The notes under the pieces: generated by a model
The model's database searches: none
What the model saw: the letters and a program-made list of their open reading frames with translations, nothing else
Told to the model about the DNA's origin: nothing
From: JBEVNX01 sp040507895
GTDB taxonomy: Bacteria; Desulfobacterota; Binatia; JACPRU01
NCBI GenBank assembly: GCA_040507895.1
Contig: JBEVNX010000006.1
Coordinates: forward strand, 1 to 25,011
Length of the DNA: 25,011 bases
Direction: 5' to 3'
Program-made: the position numbers and the translations under genes
Part shown: positions 11,558 through 18,718 of the stretch, one piece after another
Layout: every line of letters begins with the position of its first letter
How positions within the stretch are numbered: position 1 is the stretch's first letter

Positions 11558-12405
11558 ACCGCGAACCTCCAGGTGTCTCCGTCCCGCACGATGCGCCCGG
11601 CGCTCGGCGTGGCGAAGTGGGTGCCGAATACAAGCACCGGCCGATCCGAGTAGCGGCCGAGAAACTCCCGGCGCGTCTTGCGCGCCTGGTCAGGGTCCGA
11701 GTCGAAGCGGCTCGCCCAGTGCGGGTTGGTGCACTGCACGGGGTGATGCATGAGGTCGCCGGTGATCACCGCGTCCTCGCCCCGCGAGGAGATACGCACG
11801 CTCACGTGGCCGGGCGTGTGGCCGGGAGTCGACTCGAGCCAGACCTCTTCCGTGATGCGGTGATCGGGCTCGACGAAATCCGCAAGACCGGCATCGATGA
11901 TCGGGCGAACGGAGTCTTCGACCGGACCGCGGAAATCGGCGTCCTGCGCCACGGACCAGTGCTCCCATTCCTTGCGTCCGATCAGGTAGCGGGCGTTCGG
12001 AAACGTCGGAACCCACTTCCCATTCACCCGCATGGTGTTCCAGCCGACATGATCGACGTGGAGATGCGTGCAGAGCACCCGGTCGATCGATTCACGCGGC
12101 TGGCCGGCGGCGGCGAGGTCGCGCAGAAAAGGACCGTTCATCATGTGCCACGCGGGCACCATCTTGCGGTCCTTGTCGTTGCCGACACAGGTGTCGACGA
12201 TGAGCTTTCGGCCCTTCGATTCGACCACCAGAGCATGAATGCTCATGTGCACCTTGCCGTCGGCCGTCGCGAAATGCGGTTGCAGCCAACCGACGCGCTT
12301 CACGTTCTCCAGCGTCGCGTCGGGCAGCACGAAGGTGCCGTCCCAGGGAGCCTCGATCTCGATGATGCGAGTGATCGTCACGTCGCCGATTCGCCAACGG
12401 TTCAT
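11554..12405 (-). CDS. MBL-fold metallo-hydrolase
   Basis: A 283-residue metallo-beta-lactamase-fold hydrolase, cytoplasmic (no signal peptide). The metal-binding set is complete: HLHVDH about residues 114-119, the 'STPGHTPGHVSV' His segment, the 'ITGDLMHH' Asp/His segment and the final His in 'FGTHFATPSAG'. The N-terminal 'IGDVTITRIIEIEAPWDG' and 'IHALVVESKGRKLIVDTCVGN' fit the AHL-lactonase/quinolone-hydrolase-like branch, but the substrate cannot be told. The frame is open far upstream, but ATG 12405 is preceded by GAGGAGGAA three bases away and begins the conserved domain. It is divergent from the nitroreductase gene, with 126 bp between starts. Confidence 0.92.
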   Translation of the reverse strand: MNRWRIGDVTITRIIEIEAPWDGTFVLPDATLENVKRVGWLQPHFATADGKVHMSIHALVVESKGRKLIVDTCVGNDKDRKMVPAWHMMNGPFLRDLAAAGQPRESIDRVLCTHLHVDHVGWNTMRVNGKWVPTFPNARYLIGRKEWEHWSVAQDADFRGPVEDSVRPIIDAGLADFVEPDHRITEEVWLESTPGHTPGHVSVRISSRGEDAVITGDLMHHPVQCTNPHWASRFDSDPDQARKTRREFLGRYSDRPVLVFGTHFATPSAGRIVRDGDTWRFAV

Positions 12406-12531
12406 GGGTTCCTCCTCGTTCTCCTCGCCGATCGACACTCCTACTCCGCAGGCGTTTGCCGCACCAGCAGTCGTCTTCTCGGCAGCGGGCACGGGCTTGT
12501 CGAAACCGAACGACCACCGTAGAAACGGGGC
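12406..12531. promoter_or_regulatory. Divergent intergenic region, MBL hydrolase / nitroreductase
   Basis: 126 bp between two divergent starts. Toward the nitroreductase, TTGTCG (12497-12502) and TAGAAA (12520-12525) are 17 bp apart, matching consensus at 4 positions each. That would give a nearly leaderless message, which agrees with the lack of a clear ribosome site before ATG 12532. Toward the MBL gene only the strong GAGGAGGAA ribosome site is obvious. No operator palindrome was seen. Confidence 0.25.
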
Positions 12532-13197
12532 ATGGAAAACGCCGGCATCGATCTCTTCGAGGCGATGAGCACGCTCCGCTCCGTTCGGCGGCTCCGCCCG
12601 GATCCCATCCCCGACGACCTGCTGCGCAAGGTGCTGACCGCGGCGACCTGGGCGCCGAACGGCGGTAACCGCCAAGGCTGGCGCTTCATCGCCGTGCGCG
12701 ATCCTGCGACCAAAAGGAGCCTGCGGGATCTCTACCTGCCGCCCTGGACGGCTTACGAGACCGCGCACCGTCCGGCGATCGCCAAGCTGCCCGATGGCGA
12801 GCGCAAGCGCTGGGACCGCATGTACGACAACGCGCGGCACCTCGCCGAGCACTTCCACGAAGCGCCGGTGATCGTCGTGGTGTGCGTGCACTTGCCGGAT
12901 CTGGCGATCACGGACGCGAAGCTCTCCCGTCCGTCGATCGTCGGCGGCGGATCGATCTATCCAGCCGTGCAGAACCTGCTGCTCGCCTGCCGTGCGTTCG
13001 GGCTCGGCGCGACGCTCACCACGCTTCTCTGCATGGAAGAGCCGAAGGTGCGCGCGCTCTTGGCCATCCCCGACGATTGGGTGACGGCCGCCTACTTGCC
13101 GATTGGCTTCCCGGAAGGCCGCGGCTTCGGGCCGCTCGCGCGCAAGCCGGTGGAAGCGGTCACGTTCCGCGATCGCTGGGATCAGCCGCTCTTCTAG
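12532..13197 (+). CDS. Nitroreductase-family FMN oxidoreductase
   Basis: A 221-residue flavin reductase/nitroreductase-fold protein. It has the N-terminal FMN phosphate-binding motif 'RSVRRLRPDPIP' (residues 17-28) and 'AATWAPNGGNRQGWRFIAV' (about 37-55). 'IVGGGSIYPAVQNLLLACRAFGLGATLTT', about 135-163, is the dimer helix and flavin contact region. 'PIGFPEG' comes near the end. These enzymes reduce nitro compounds, quinones, enones or flavins with NAD(P)H; the physiological substrate is unknown. It starts at ATG 12532 with only a weak GGGG upstream. It is a single-gene unit followed by a 101-bp gap. Confidence 0.93.
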   Translation: MENAGIDLFEAMSTLRSVRRLRPDPIPDDLLRKVLTAATWAPNGGNRQGWRFIAVRDPATKRSLRDLYLPPWTAYETAHRPAIAKLPDGERKRWDRMYDNARHLAEHFHEAPVIVVVCVHLPDLAITDAKLSRPSIVGGGSIYPAVQNLLLACRAFGLGATLTTLLCMEEPKVRALLAIPDDWVTAAYLPIGFPEGRGFGPLARKPVEAVTFRDRWDQPLF

Positions 13198-13298
13198 GAT
13201 CGCGCCGCAGCGGCTCGGCGCTCGAGAAGGCGCAGGCAGCTTCCGGTAGATGCGACTTATTGACTTTCGTCTAATTTTCGCCTCTGCTCGACGCTCCC

Positions 13299-15359
13299 AT
13301 GGACGGTTCGCGGCAGGGTCCGGTTCCCGGGCGGGGCGCGGCGATCAATCCGCCGAACCGATTCGACAGGATCGTCTTCGAACCCGATCCCGAGGCGCTC
13401 GACGCCGATTCGCCACGCCCGCGGACCGAGTTCTTCGACGACGCTTCGCGCTCGATCCTCGCACGTAACCAAAGTCCCGACGTGGGCTTCGAGGTCAGCC
13501 TCAATCCGTATCGAGGCTGCGAGCACGGATGCGTCTACTGCCTGGGGCCGGACACGCCGGTGCTCCGCGCCGACATGACGTGGAAGCCGATCGGCGAGAT
13601 TCGTGTGGGGGACGAGTTGGTCGGCTTCGACGAGGTTGCGAAATGGCGCTGCACGCGTAAGTTTCGAAGAGCGGTCGTTCAGGCGGTGCTTTGGTCGAGG
13701 CAACCGACGTTGCGGCTGATCACCGAGCGAGCCGACGTGGTGACGACCGCGAACCACGGCTGGCTCCAGAGCCGGGACTTCCGATGGTCCTGCACGCATC
13801 AGCTGTCCGCAGGTCGCATGCTGCGCCACGTGCCGGTTTGTCGCGACGAGGGCGAGGATGACGACTATCGCCTCGGATATCTCGCCGGTGTGACTCTCGG
13901 TGATGGAACCTATCGCTACCAACCGGGTTGGCGTAGCGACAAGCTCGGGTTCCCTCCCTCATACTGGCGAGTCGCGTTGGCCGACGAAGCGCCGCTCTCG
14001 CGCTTGGTTGAATACCTCGCGGGCTTCGGTGTCGAAGCCTCGATTCGACCTTTTGACGGAGGCCCTGGCTCTCGTCGACCGATGCAGAAGGTGGAAGTTC
14101 GGTCGCTCCGACGGCTGGGGACTCTCCACGCGCTACTCAATACGGAGCGGTCAAGCCGGGGCTATCATCGCGGCTTCCTGGGCGGCTTCTTCGATGCGGA
14201 GGGCCACGACCGCGACTCCTTGCGCATCTCGCAGGTCGATTGGAATCGGCTCGATCGCGTGAGCCGCTACGGCGCTTTTCTCGGGTTCCGATTCAGGCTC
14301 GAGCGACGAGAAGGCAGGGTCAGCACGGTGCGGTTCGTCGGCCGCCTCGTCGACCGGCTTCGCTCCTACTCGCTCTGTAAGCCGGCAATCCGACGCAAGC
14401 ACGAAGTACTCTTCGACCGGGAGATGAACGTAGATCCGGAACGCGTTCTCGCCGTCGAGCGAGGCCCATGCACCGACGTTGTGGACATCGAGACCTCGAC
14501 CGGGACGTTCTATGCGGCCGGGCTTGCAACTCACAACTGTTTCGCGCGCCCTACGCACGAGACGCTCGGCTTCTCCTCGGGCCTCGATTTCGAGACCAAG
14601 ATTCTCGTCAAGCGCAATGCGCCGGCGCTGCTGCGTGAAGAGCTGTCGCGGAAGTCCTGGAAGCCGCAGGTGATCGCGATCTCCGGTGTCACCGACCCGT
14701 ACCAGCCCGTCGAGCGCAAGCTCGGTCTCACGCGGAGTTGCCTCGAGGTGCTCGCGGAGTTTCGCAACCCCGTGCTGATCGTCACCAAGAACCATCTCGT
14801 CGCGCGCGACTGCGACGTGCTCGCCGACCTGGCGCGCGACCGCGCGGCCGGAGTGTGCGTCTCGGTCACCTCGCTCGACGGCGCGCTGCAGCGCCGGCTC
14901 GAGCCGCGCACGTCGCCGCCGGAGCGCCGGCTCGAAGCGATCCGCATGCTGTCGAACGCGGGCGTCGCGGTCGGCGTGCTGATCGCGCCCGTCATCCCTG
15001 GTCTCACCGACCACGAGATGCCCGCGATCCTGCGCGCCGCCGCCGACGCGGGTGCACGCGTTGCCGGCTACGTGCCGCTCCGTCTTCCCTACGCGGTGAA
15101 AGAGCTCTTCGAGCGCTGGCTCGAGGACCATTTCCCGGATCGCAAGCAAAAGGTGATCGGCCGCATCCGCGATCTCCGCGGCGGAAAGCTCAACGATCCG
15201 CGGTTCGGCTCGCGGCTGCAGGGCGAAGGAATCTTCGCCGAGGAGATGGGAGCCCTGTTCGCCATCGCCTGCCGGCGCGCCGGCATTGCCGGCGGCCGGG
15301 TGGAGCTCTCCGCGGCGGCGTTTCGCCGGCCGGGCGGCGCTCAGCTGGCGCTTTGGTGA
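13299..15359 (+). CDS. PA0069-family radical SAM protein precursor containing an intein
   Basis: A 686-residue precursor. Removing residues 81-413 leaves a 353-residue radical SAM protein of the spore-photoproduct-lyase-like PA0069 family (close to the usual 350). The N-extein has 'GRGAAINPPNRFD', 'RSILARNQSPDVGFEVSLNPYRG' and the start of the cluster motif (Cys74, Cys78). The C-extein begins 'CFARPTHETLGFSSGLDFETKILVK' and continues with 'TDPYQPVER' and 'IAPVIPGLTDHE'. Splicing rebuilds CEHGCVYCFARPTHE, the canonical CxxxCxxC for the 4Fe-4S cluster and S-adenosylmethionine. The family's substrate is not established. ATG 13299 has no good ribosome site. Upstream lies a short AT-rich patch with TTGACT at 13260-13265, a possible -35 element. 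The 3' end overlaps the convergent flavoprotein gene by 19 bp. Confidence 0.95.
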   Translation: MDGSRQGPVPGRGAAINPPNRFDRIVFEPDPEALDADSPRPRTEFFDDASRSILARNQSPDVGFEVSLNPYRGCEHGCVYCLGPDTPVLRADMTWKPIGEIRVGDELVGFDEVAKWRCTRKFRRAVVQAVLWSRQPTLRLITERADVVTTANHGWLQSRDFRWSCTHQLSAGRMLRHVPVCRDEGEDDDYRLGYLAGVTLGDGTYRYQPGWRSDKLGFPPSYWRVALADEAPLSRLVEYLAGFGVEASIRPFDGGPGSRRPMQKVEVRSLRRLGTLHALLNTERSSRGYHRGFLGGFFDAEGHDRDSLRISQVDWNRLDRVSRYGAFLGFRFRLERREGRVSTVRFVGRLVDRLRSYSLCKPAIRRKHEVLFDREMNVDPERVLAVERGPCTDVVDIETSTGTFYAAGLATHNCFARPTHETLGFSSGLDFETKILVKRNAPALLREELSRKSWKPQVIAISGVTDPYQPVERKLGLTRSCLEVLAEFRNPVLIVTKNHLVARDCDVLADLARDRAAGVCVSVTSLDGALQRRLEPRTSPPERRLEAIRMLSNAGVAVGVLIAPVIPGLTDHEMPAILRAAADAGARVAGYVPLRLPYAVKELFERWLEDHFPDRKQKVIGRIRDLRGGKLNDPRFGSRLQGEGIFAEEMGALFAIACRRAGIAGGRVELSAAAFRRPGGAQLALW
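13539..14537 (+). mobile_element. Full-length LAGLIDADG intein inserted at the radical SAM cluster cysteine
   Basis: 333 residues, from Cys81 to Asn413 of the precursor. Splicing blocks: A begins 'CLGPDTPVLRADMTWKPIGEIRVGDEL'. B is 'VVTTANHGW', with the TxxH pattern at Thr150-His153. F is 'CTDVVDIETSTGTFYAAG', and G is 'THN' followed by Cys+1. Cys1, penultimate His412, terminal Asn413 and Cys414 are all present, so splicing should be competent. The central homing endonuclease has two LAGLIDADG helices, 'LGYLAGVTLGDG' (192-203) and 'GFLGGFFDAEG' (292-302), with catalytic acids Asp202 and Glu301 in place. The DNA looks somewhat less GC-rich than the flanking exteins, consistent with recent arrival (impression, not computed). 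The element is mobile at the DNA level if the nuclease is active. Confidence 0.95.
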
Positions 15360-16342
15360 AGGGCGGCCTCGGCACCCCGCACCAGGTCTCGCACGATCTC
15401 CGCCGCTGGCGTGATGTCGTTCACCAGCGCGCAGGACTGCCCGGCGTACAGCGCGGCGTACTCGATGTCGCCCTCGAAGCCCTCGAGCGGCGGGAAGATG
15501 TGGTAGCGGGGCATCTCGACGCGGGTCCCCCCGACGCTCATTGCCGCGAACGTCACGCCCTCCCCGGGCCGCCGACCGCTCGGTGGCGACCCTGCCGCTT
15601 CCCACTCGGCGTAGGCTTTGTTGCGAAGCACTCGATGCGCCGCGTCGGGCCATCCGATGTCGAAGAGCAGCGTGTGTACCGTGTCTTCCGCCTTCGCCCG
15701 CACGATGCGTTCCTTGTACGCGCGCAGCGCCGCCGATTCGTTGCTGCAGAGAAACCGCGTGCCGATCGACACCGCCTGGGCGCCGAGCTGGAGCGCCGCT
15801 GCCAGCCCGCGCCCGTCGGCGACGCCCCCGGCGGCGATCACCGGCAGCGGCCTCACGGCGTCGACCACCGCGGGCAGCACGATCGAAAGCGCCGTCGTGC
15901 CTTTCACGTGCCCACCGGCCTCCACCCCCTGGATCATCACCGCATCGACACCGACGTCGGCGGCCGCCTTGGCCTCGTCCACCGACCCGCACTGGATCAC
16001 GAGCCTCGTTGCGGTGCCCCGCACCTTGGCCACGAACGGCTTGGGGTCGCCCCAGAAGAGGATCAGCAGCGGCACCTTCTCGTCGAGGCAAGCTTCGACC
16101 TGTCCCTCTTCGAGAAGCGCCAGGATGAGGTTGACGCCGAACGGCTTCGCGGTGAGCGAGCGGAGCCTGCGGATTTGCTCGCGGATGACCGGCGGGGGAA
16201 GCCCGCCCATGCCGAGCACGCCGAGGCCGCCCGCGTTCGACACGGCCGCGGCGAGCTCGGGGCCGGCAGTGCCGCCGCCCATTCCGGCGTTGAGAATCGG
16301 CAGGTCGATCCCGAGATCTCGGCAAAGCGGGGTTTTCAGCAT
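15341..16342 (-). CDS. Nitronate monooxygenase-like (2-nitropropane dioxygenase family) flavoprotein
   Basis: A 333-residue FMN TIM-barrel oxidase. Signatures are 'LNAGMGGGTAGPELAAAVSNAGGLGVLG' (about 17-44), 'AVMIQGVEAGGHVKG' (with the candidate catalytic His near residue 149), and the C-terminal phosphate-binding 'PVIAAGGVADGRGLAAALQLGAQAVSIGTRFL'. The family oxidises alkyl nitronates, and many members are NAD(P)H:quinone reductases or enoyl-ACP reductase relatives. The substrate here is therefore open. ATG 16342 follows GGAGGAGG seven bases upstream. It is the third gene of a tight minus-strand cluster after the metallophosphoesterase and crotonase (29-bp gap). Its last 19 bases overlap the convergent radical SAM gene. 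Confidence 0.92.
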   Translation of the reverse strand: MLKTPLCRDLGIDLPILNAGMGGGTAGPELAAAVSNAGGLGVLGMGGLPPPVIREQIRRLRSLTAKPFGVNLILALLEEGQVEACLDEKVPLLILFWGDPKPFVAKVRGTATRLVIQCGSVDEAKAAADVGVDAVMIQGVEAGGHVKGTTALSIVLPAVVDAVRPLPVIAAGGVADGRGLAAALQLGAQAVSIGTRFLCSNESAALRAYKERIVRAKAEDTVHTLLFDIGWPDAAHRVLRNKAYAEWEAAGSPPSGRRPGEGVTFAAMSVGGTRVEMPRYHIFPPLEGFEGDIEYAALYAGQSCALVNDITPAAEIVRDLVRGAEAALHQSAS

Positions 16343-16371
16343 GGCGCTGCCTCCTCCGATCGATCCTCGGA

Positions 16372-17172
16372 CTAGCGGCCGGTGAAGTTCGGCTTGCGCT
16401 TCTCGCTGAAGGCCGCCATCGCTTCGCGCAGATCCTCGCTATCGAGGAACCCCGCATTCCACGTGGCCACGTAGCGCAACCCGTCCTCCACGCTCTTTCC
16501 CTCGCAAAATTCGAGAACCCGCTTGGTGCCTTGTACGGCGAGCGGCGAGTTGGCGCCGATCCGCTCCGCCAAGTCACACGCCGCCGCCACGGTCGTATCG
16601 ACGTCTGCGAAGACCCGGTTCACGAGGTGGATGCGCTCGGCGCGCTCGGCGTCGAAGTCGTCGCCCGTGAACGCCAGCTCGGCGACGTGCCCCTTGCCGA
16701 CAATCGCGGGCAGGCGCTGCAGCGTGCCGACGTCCGCGACGATGGCGATTCGCGTCTCGCGAATCGAGAAGGTGGTGTCCTTCGACGCGTAGCGGATGTC
16801 GCAGGCGGTGATCAGATCGATACCCCCGCCGAGGCAGTACCCGTGCACGGCGGCGATCACTGGCTTCGTACACTTCGCCACCGCGGTGATCGAGCCCTGC
16901 AGGCGGGCGATCTCGTCGAGCAGCGCGAAGTGGCCGTGCTCGGCGCCCAACAGCGTTCCTCCCATGGCCTTCAAGTCGAGGCCGACGGTGAAGTCGCGCC
17001 CCCGCCCCGCGAGCACCACGGCGCGCACCGCGGCGTCGTGCTCGAGCTCACCAATCGCCCCCGGCAGCTCGTTCCAGAAGGCCGGACCGAGGGCATTGCG
17101 CTTCTCGGGACGGTTCAGCCAAAGCGTCGCCGTGTGGCCACGCTTCTCGATCTCGAAGAACTCGTAACTCAT
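16372..17172 (-). CDS. Crotonase-family protein, ECH1-like dienoyl-CoA isomerase candidate
   Basis: A 266-residue enoyl-CoA hydratase/isomerase-family enzyme of fatty-acid beta-oxidation. It has the oxyanion-hole motifs 'GRDFTVGLDLKAMGG' and 'AAVHGYCLGGGIDLITACDIRYASKDTTF'. The stretch 'RETRIAIVADVGTLQRLPAIVG' is very close to mammalian ECH1 (delta3,5-delta2,4-dienoyl-CoA isomerase). All three acids used there (Asp of CDIRY, Glu of the RET segment, Asp of ADVGT) are present. The tail 'SPLAVQGTKRVLEF...VATWN' also fits ECH1. ATG 17172 was chosen over a longer frame to 17205 because GGAGGAG lies 5 bp before it. It starts 29 bp after the metallophosphoesterase stop and ends 29 bp before the flavoprotein gene, so it is the middle gene of an operon. 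Confidence 0.93.
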   Translation of the reverse strand: MSYEFFEIEKRGHTATLWLNRPEKRNALGPAFWNELPGAIGELEHDAAVRAVVLAGRGRDFTVGLDLKAMGGTLLGAEHGHFALLDEIARLQGSITAVAKCTKPVIAAVHGYCLGGGIDLITACDIRYASKDTTFSIRETRIAIVADVGTLQRLPAIVGKGHVAELAFTGDDFDAERAERIHLVNRVFADVDTTVAAACDLAERIGANSPLAVQGTKRVLEFCEGKSVEDGLRYVATWNAGFLDSEDLREAMAAFSEKRKPNFTGR

Positions 17173-17201
17173 GTGCACTCCTCCGCTTCGACGATACCCC
17201 C

Positions 17202-18398
17202 TCAACCCCGGAACCGCGGCCCGGTCAAGGGCGGCGTGGCGGCCCGTAACGTGATCTCGGTGATCTCCGCCGGATGGAAGAGCCGCATCGGCGGTCCCCA
17301 GAAGCCGGTGCCCCGGCTCACATACAGCGTCGAGCGGCTACGGCGGAAGACGCCCGCGACGTAGGGGGTGGAGAGCCTCACGAGATAATGGAACGGCCAG
17401 ATCTGACCGCCGTGAGTGTGCCCCGAGAGTTGTAGGCTCACACCGAGCTCCGAGGCTTGGTCGAATGCGTTCGGGTGGTGCGCGAGCAGGACCACCGGCC
17501 GCGCCGGATCCCGGCCCTCGAGCGCCGCGGCCACGTCCTCGCCATGACCGTTTCCGTAGTGGTGCGCCATGTGATCGTCGACACCAGCGACGTCGAGGCC
17601 CACGTCGCCGTGGCGAATCGTCACCCGCTCATTGCGCAGCACTCGCCAGCCCAAATCGCGCACCGTCGCGAGCCATGGATCGATGCTCGAGAAATACTCG
17701 TGGTTGCCGCTCACGAAGAACGTGCCGTGGCGAGATTCCAATCCCGAGAGCGGCAACACCTCGCTCGCCAGGCGCTCGACCGCGCCGTCGACCAGGTCCC
17801 CAGTGATCGCCACCAAATCGGCGCACCGTGCGTTGACGCGCGCGACCAACGCCGCGGCGAATCGGCGGCCGCGGAGCGGACCGATGTGAAGGTCCGAGAG
17901 CTGCACGATACGGAAGCCGTCGAGCGCTTCGGGCAAACCCATGAGCGGCAGCTCGATGGCGCGCAGCGTCGGCGGACGCAGCGCCAGCGCGAGCGCGTAG
18001 AGCGACACCGCCAGCGCTCCGCCGACCACGAACGCGGCCTCAGCTCGGTCGGAGACCGACGACGAGCGCGGATCGCCGATCGCCCACGCGGCGCCGCCCG
18101 CGAGCGACAGCACCGCGTCGGTGCCGAGTAGAACCAGAAGCAGCAGAAAGCTCGCTCCCATCCAGACGAACGTCGGCCAAGCGAGCATGCCGGCGAGGCG
18201 CGCGCCGACGAGGCGTGCGACGAACGGGCGAGTGAAGAGGCTCGCCGCGAGCGTTACCAAGGCGGTGATCGCGGCTTCGGCATAGGGCGAAGGCAACTGC
18301 GGCAGCAGAACCAGCCGCAGCACCAGGTACCAGTGCGTGAACGCGACGATCGAGCCCCAAAGGAACAGGAAGAGCACGAAGCCGAAGCGCCGGCGCAT
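17202..18398 (-). CDS. Membrane-anchored metallophosphoesterase (YkuE/YaeI-like)
   Basis: 398 residues. The N-terminal about 150 residues hold roughly four hydrophobic segments (about 5-25, 40-55, 70-95 and 120-140). The calcineurin-like phosphoesterase domain follows, with every metal motif present: 'LSDLHIGP' (DxH), 'ITGDLVDG' (GDLVD), 'SGNHEY' (GNHE), 'LAHHPN' and 'SGHTHGGQ'. Family members are membrane-linked phosphatases or lipid pyrophosphate/phosphodiester hydrolases; the substrate is not known. It starts at ATG 18398. First gene of the three-gene minus-strand operon with the crotonase and flavoprotein. 95 bp separate it from the divergent amidase remnant, which probably includes its promoter. 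Confidence 0.93.
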   Translation of the reverse strand: MRRRFGFVLFLFLWGSIVAFTHWYLVLRLVLLPQLPSPYAEAAITALVTLAASLFTRPFVARLVGARLAGMLAWPTFVWMGASFLLLLVLLGTDAVLSLAGGAAWAIGDPRSSSVSDRAEAAFVVGGALAVSLYALALALRPPTLRAIELPLMGLPEALDGFRIVQLSDLHIGPLRGRRFAAALVARVNARCADLVAITGDLVDGAVERLASEVLPLSGLESRHGTFFVSGNHEYFSSIDPWLATVRDLGWRVLRNERVTIRHGDVGLDVAGVDDHMAHHYGNGHGEDVAAALEGRDPARPVVLLAHHPNAFDQASELGVSLQLSGHTHGGQIWPFHYLVRLSTPYVAGVFRRSRSTLYVSRGTGFWGPPMRLFHPAEITEITLRAATPPLTGPRFRG

Positions 18399-18493
18399 TC
18401 GCTATGCCGTGGAGCGGCGGGCGCAGATTGTCAAGGCGCGCCGCCGCCGAGCTTGCGCCGGCCGAGCCGCTGTGACCATCTCGGCGCGCCACC

Positions 18494-18711
18494 ATGAAGG
18501 AGCTGGCGTTCCTGGACGCGACCGCGCAAGCGGAGTTGGTACGCACGAAGGAGTTGTCGCCGCTCGAGCTCGTCGATCGCGCGATCGCTCGGATCGAGTC
18601 GCTGAACCCCAAGCTGAACGCGACGGCCGCGAGGATGTTCTCCTCCGGCTCGCCGCGCAGCTCGAGCGAGCGCTCCCCTGGAAGGATCGTCGCCCGACGA
18701 TCCACGCCTGA
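18494..18711 (+). pseudogene. Amidase remnant: N- and C-terminal ends joined, middle deleted
   Basis: The first 43 codons read 'FLDATAQAELVRTKELSPLELVDRAI' type sequence, ending 'IESLNPKLNA'. This is the standard start of amidase-signature enzymes, which normally run to about 450-500 residues. At about 18622 the frame loses amidase character. The neighbouring frame starting at 18622 reads 'DGREDVLLRLAAQLERALPW' and stops at TGA 18709-18711, matching a typical amidase C-terminus. So the two gene ends are fused out of frame with roughly 1.2-1.4 kb missing, including the Lys-Ser-Ser catalytic core. No active amidase can be made. The stop lies 7 bp from the end of the convergent SDR gene. Assignment of both ends is by pattern recognition. 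Confidence 0.75.
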
Positions 18712-18718
18712 GCGCTTC

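Noticed and set aside
13256..13298. A promoter for the intein-containing radical SAM gene (TTGACT at 13260-13265 in an AT-rich patch)
   Set aside because: No acceptable -10 element lies at 16-18 bp spacing (the hexamer is TCTGCT), and the start would be too close. I mention it under the gene but do not call it.
14151..16577. An 808-residue open frame on the minus strand crossing the radical SAM gene, the flavoprotein and the crotonase
   Set aside because: It runs antisense or out of frame to three clearly recognised genes. Its translation is Arg/Ala/Gly-rich with no motif, an effect of high GC content with few stop codons.
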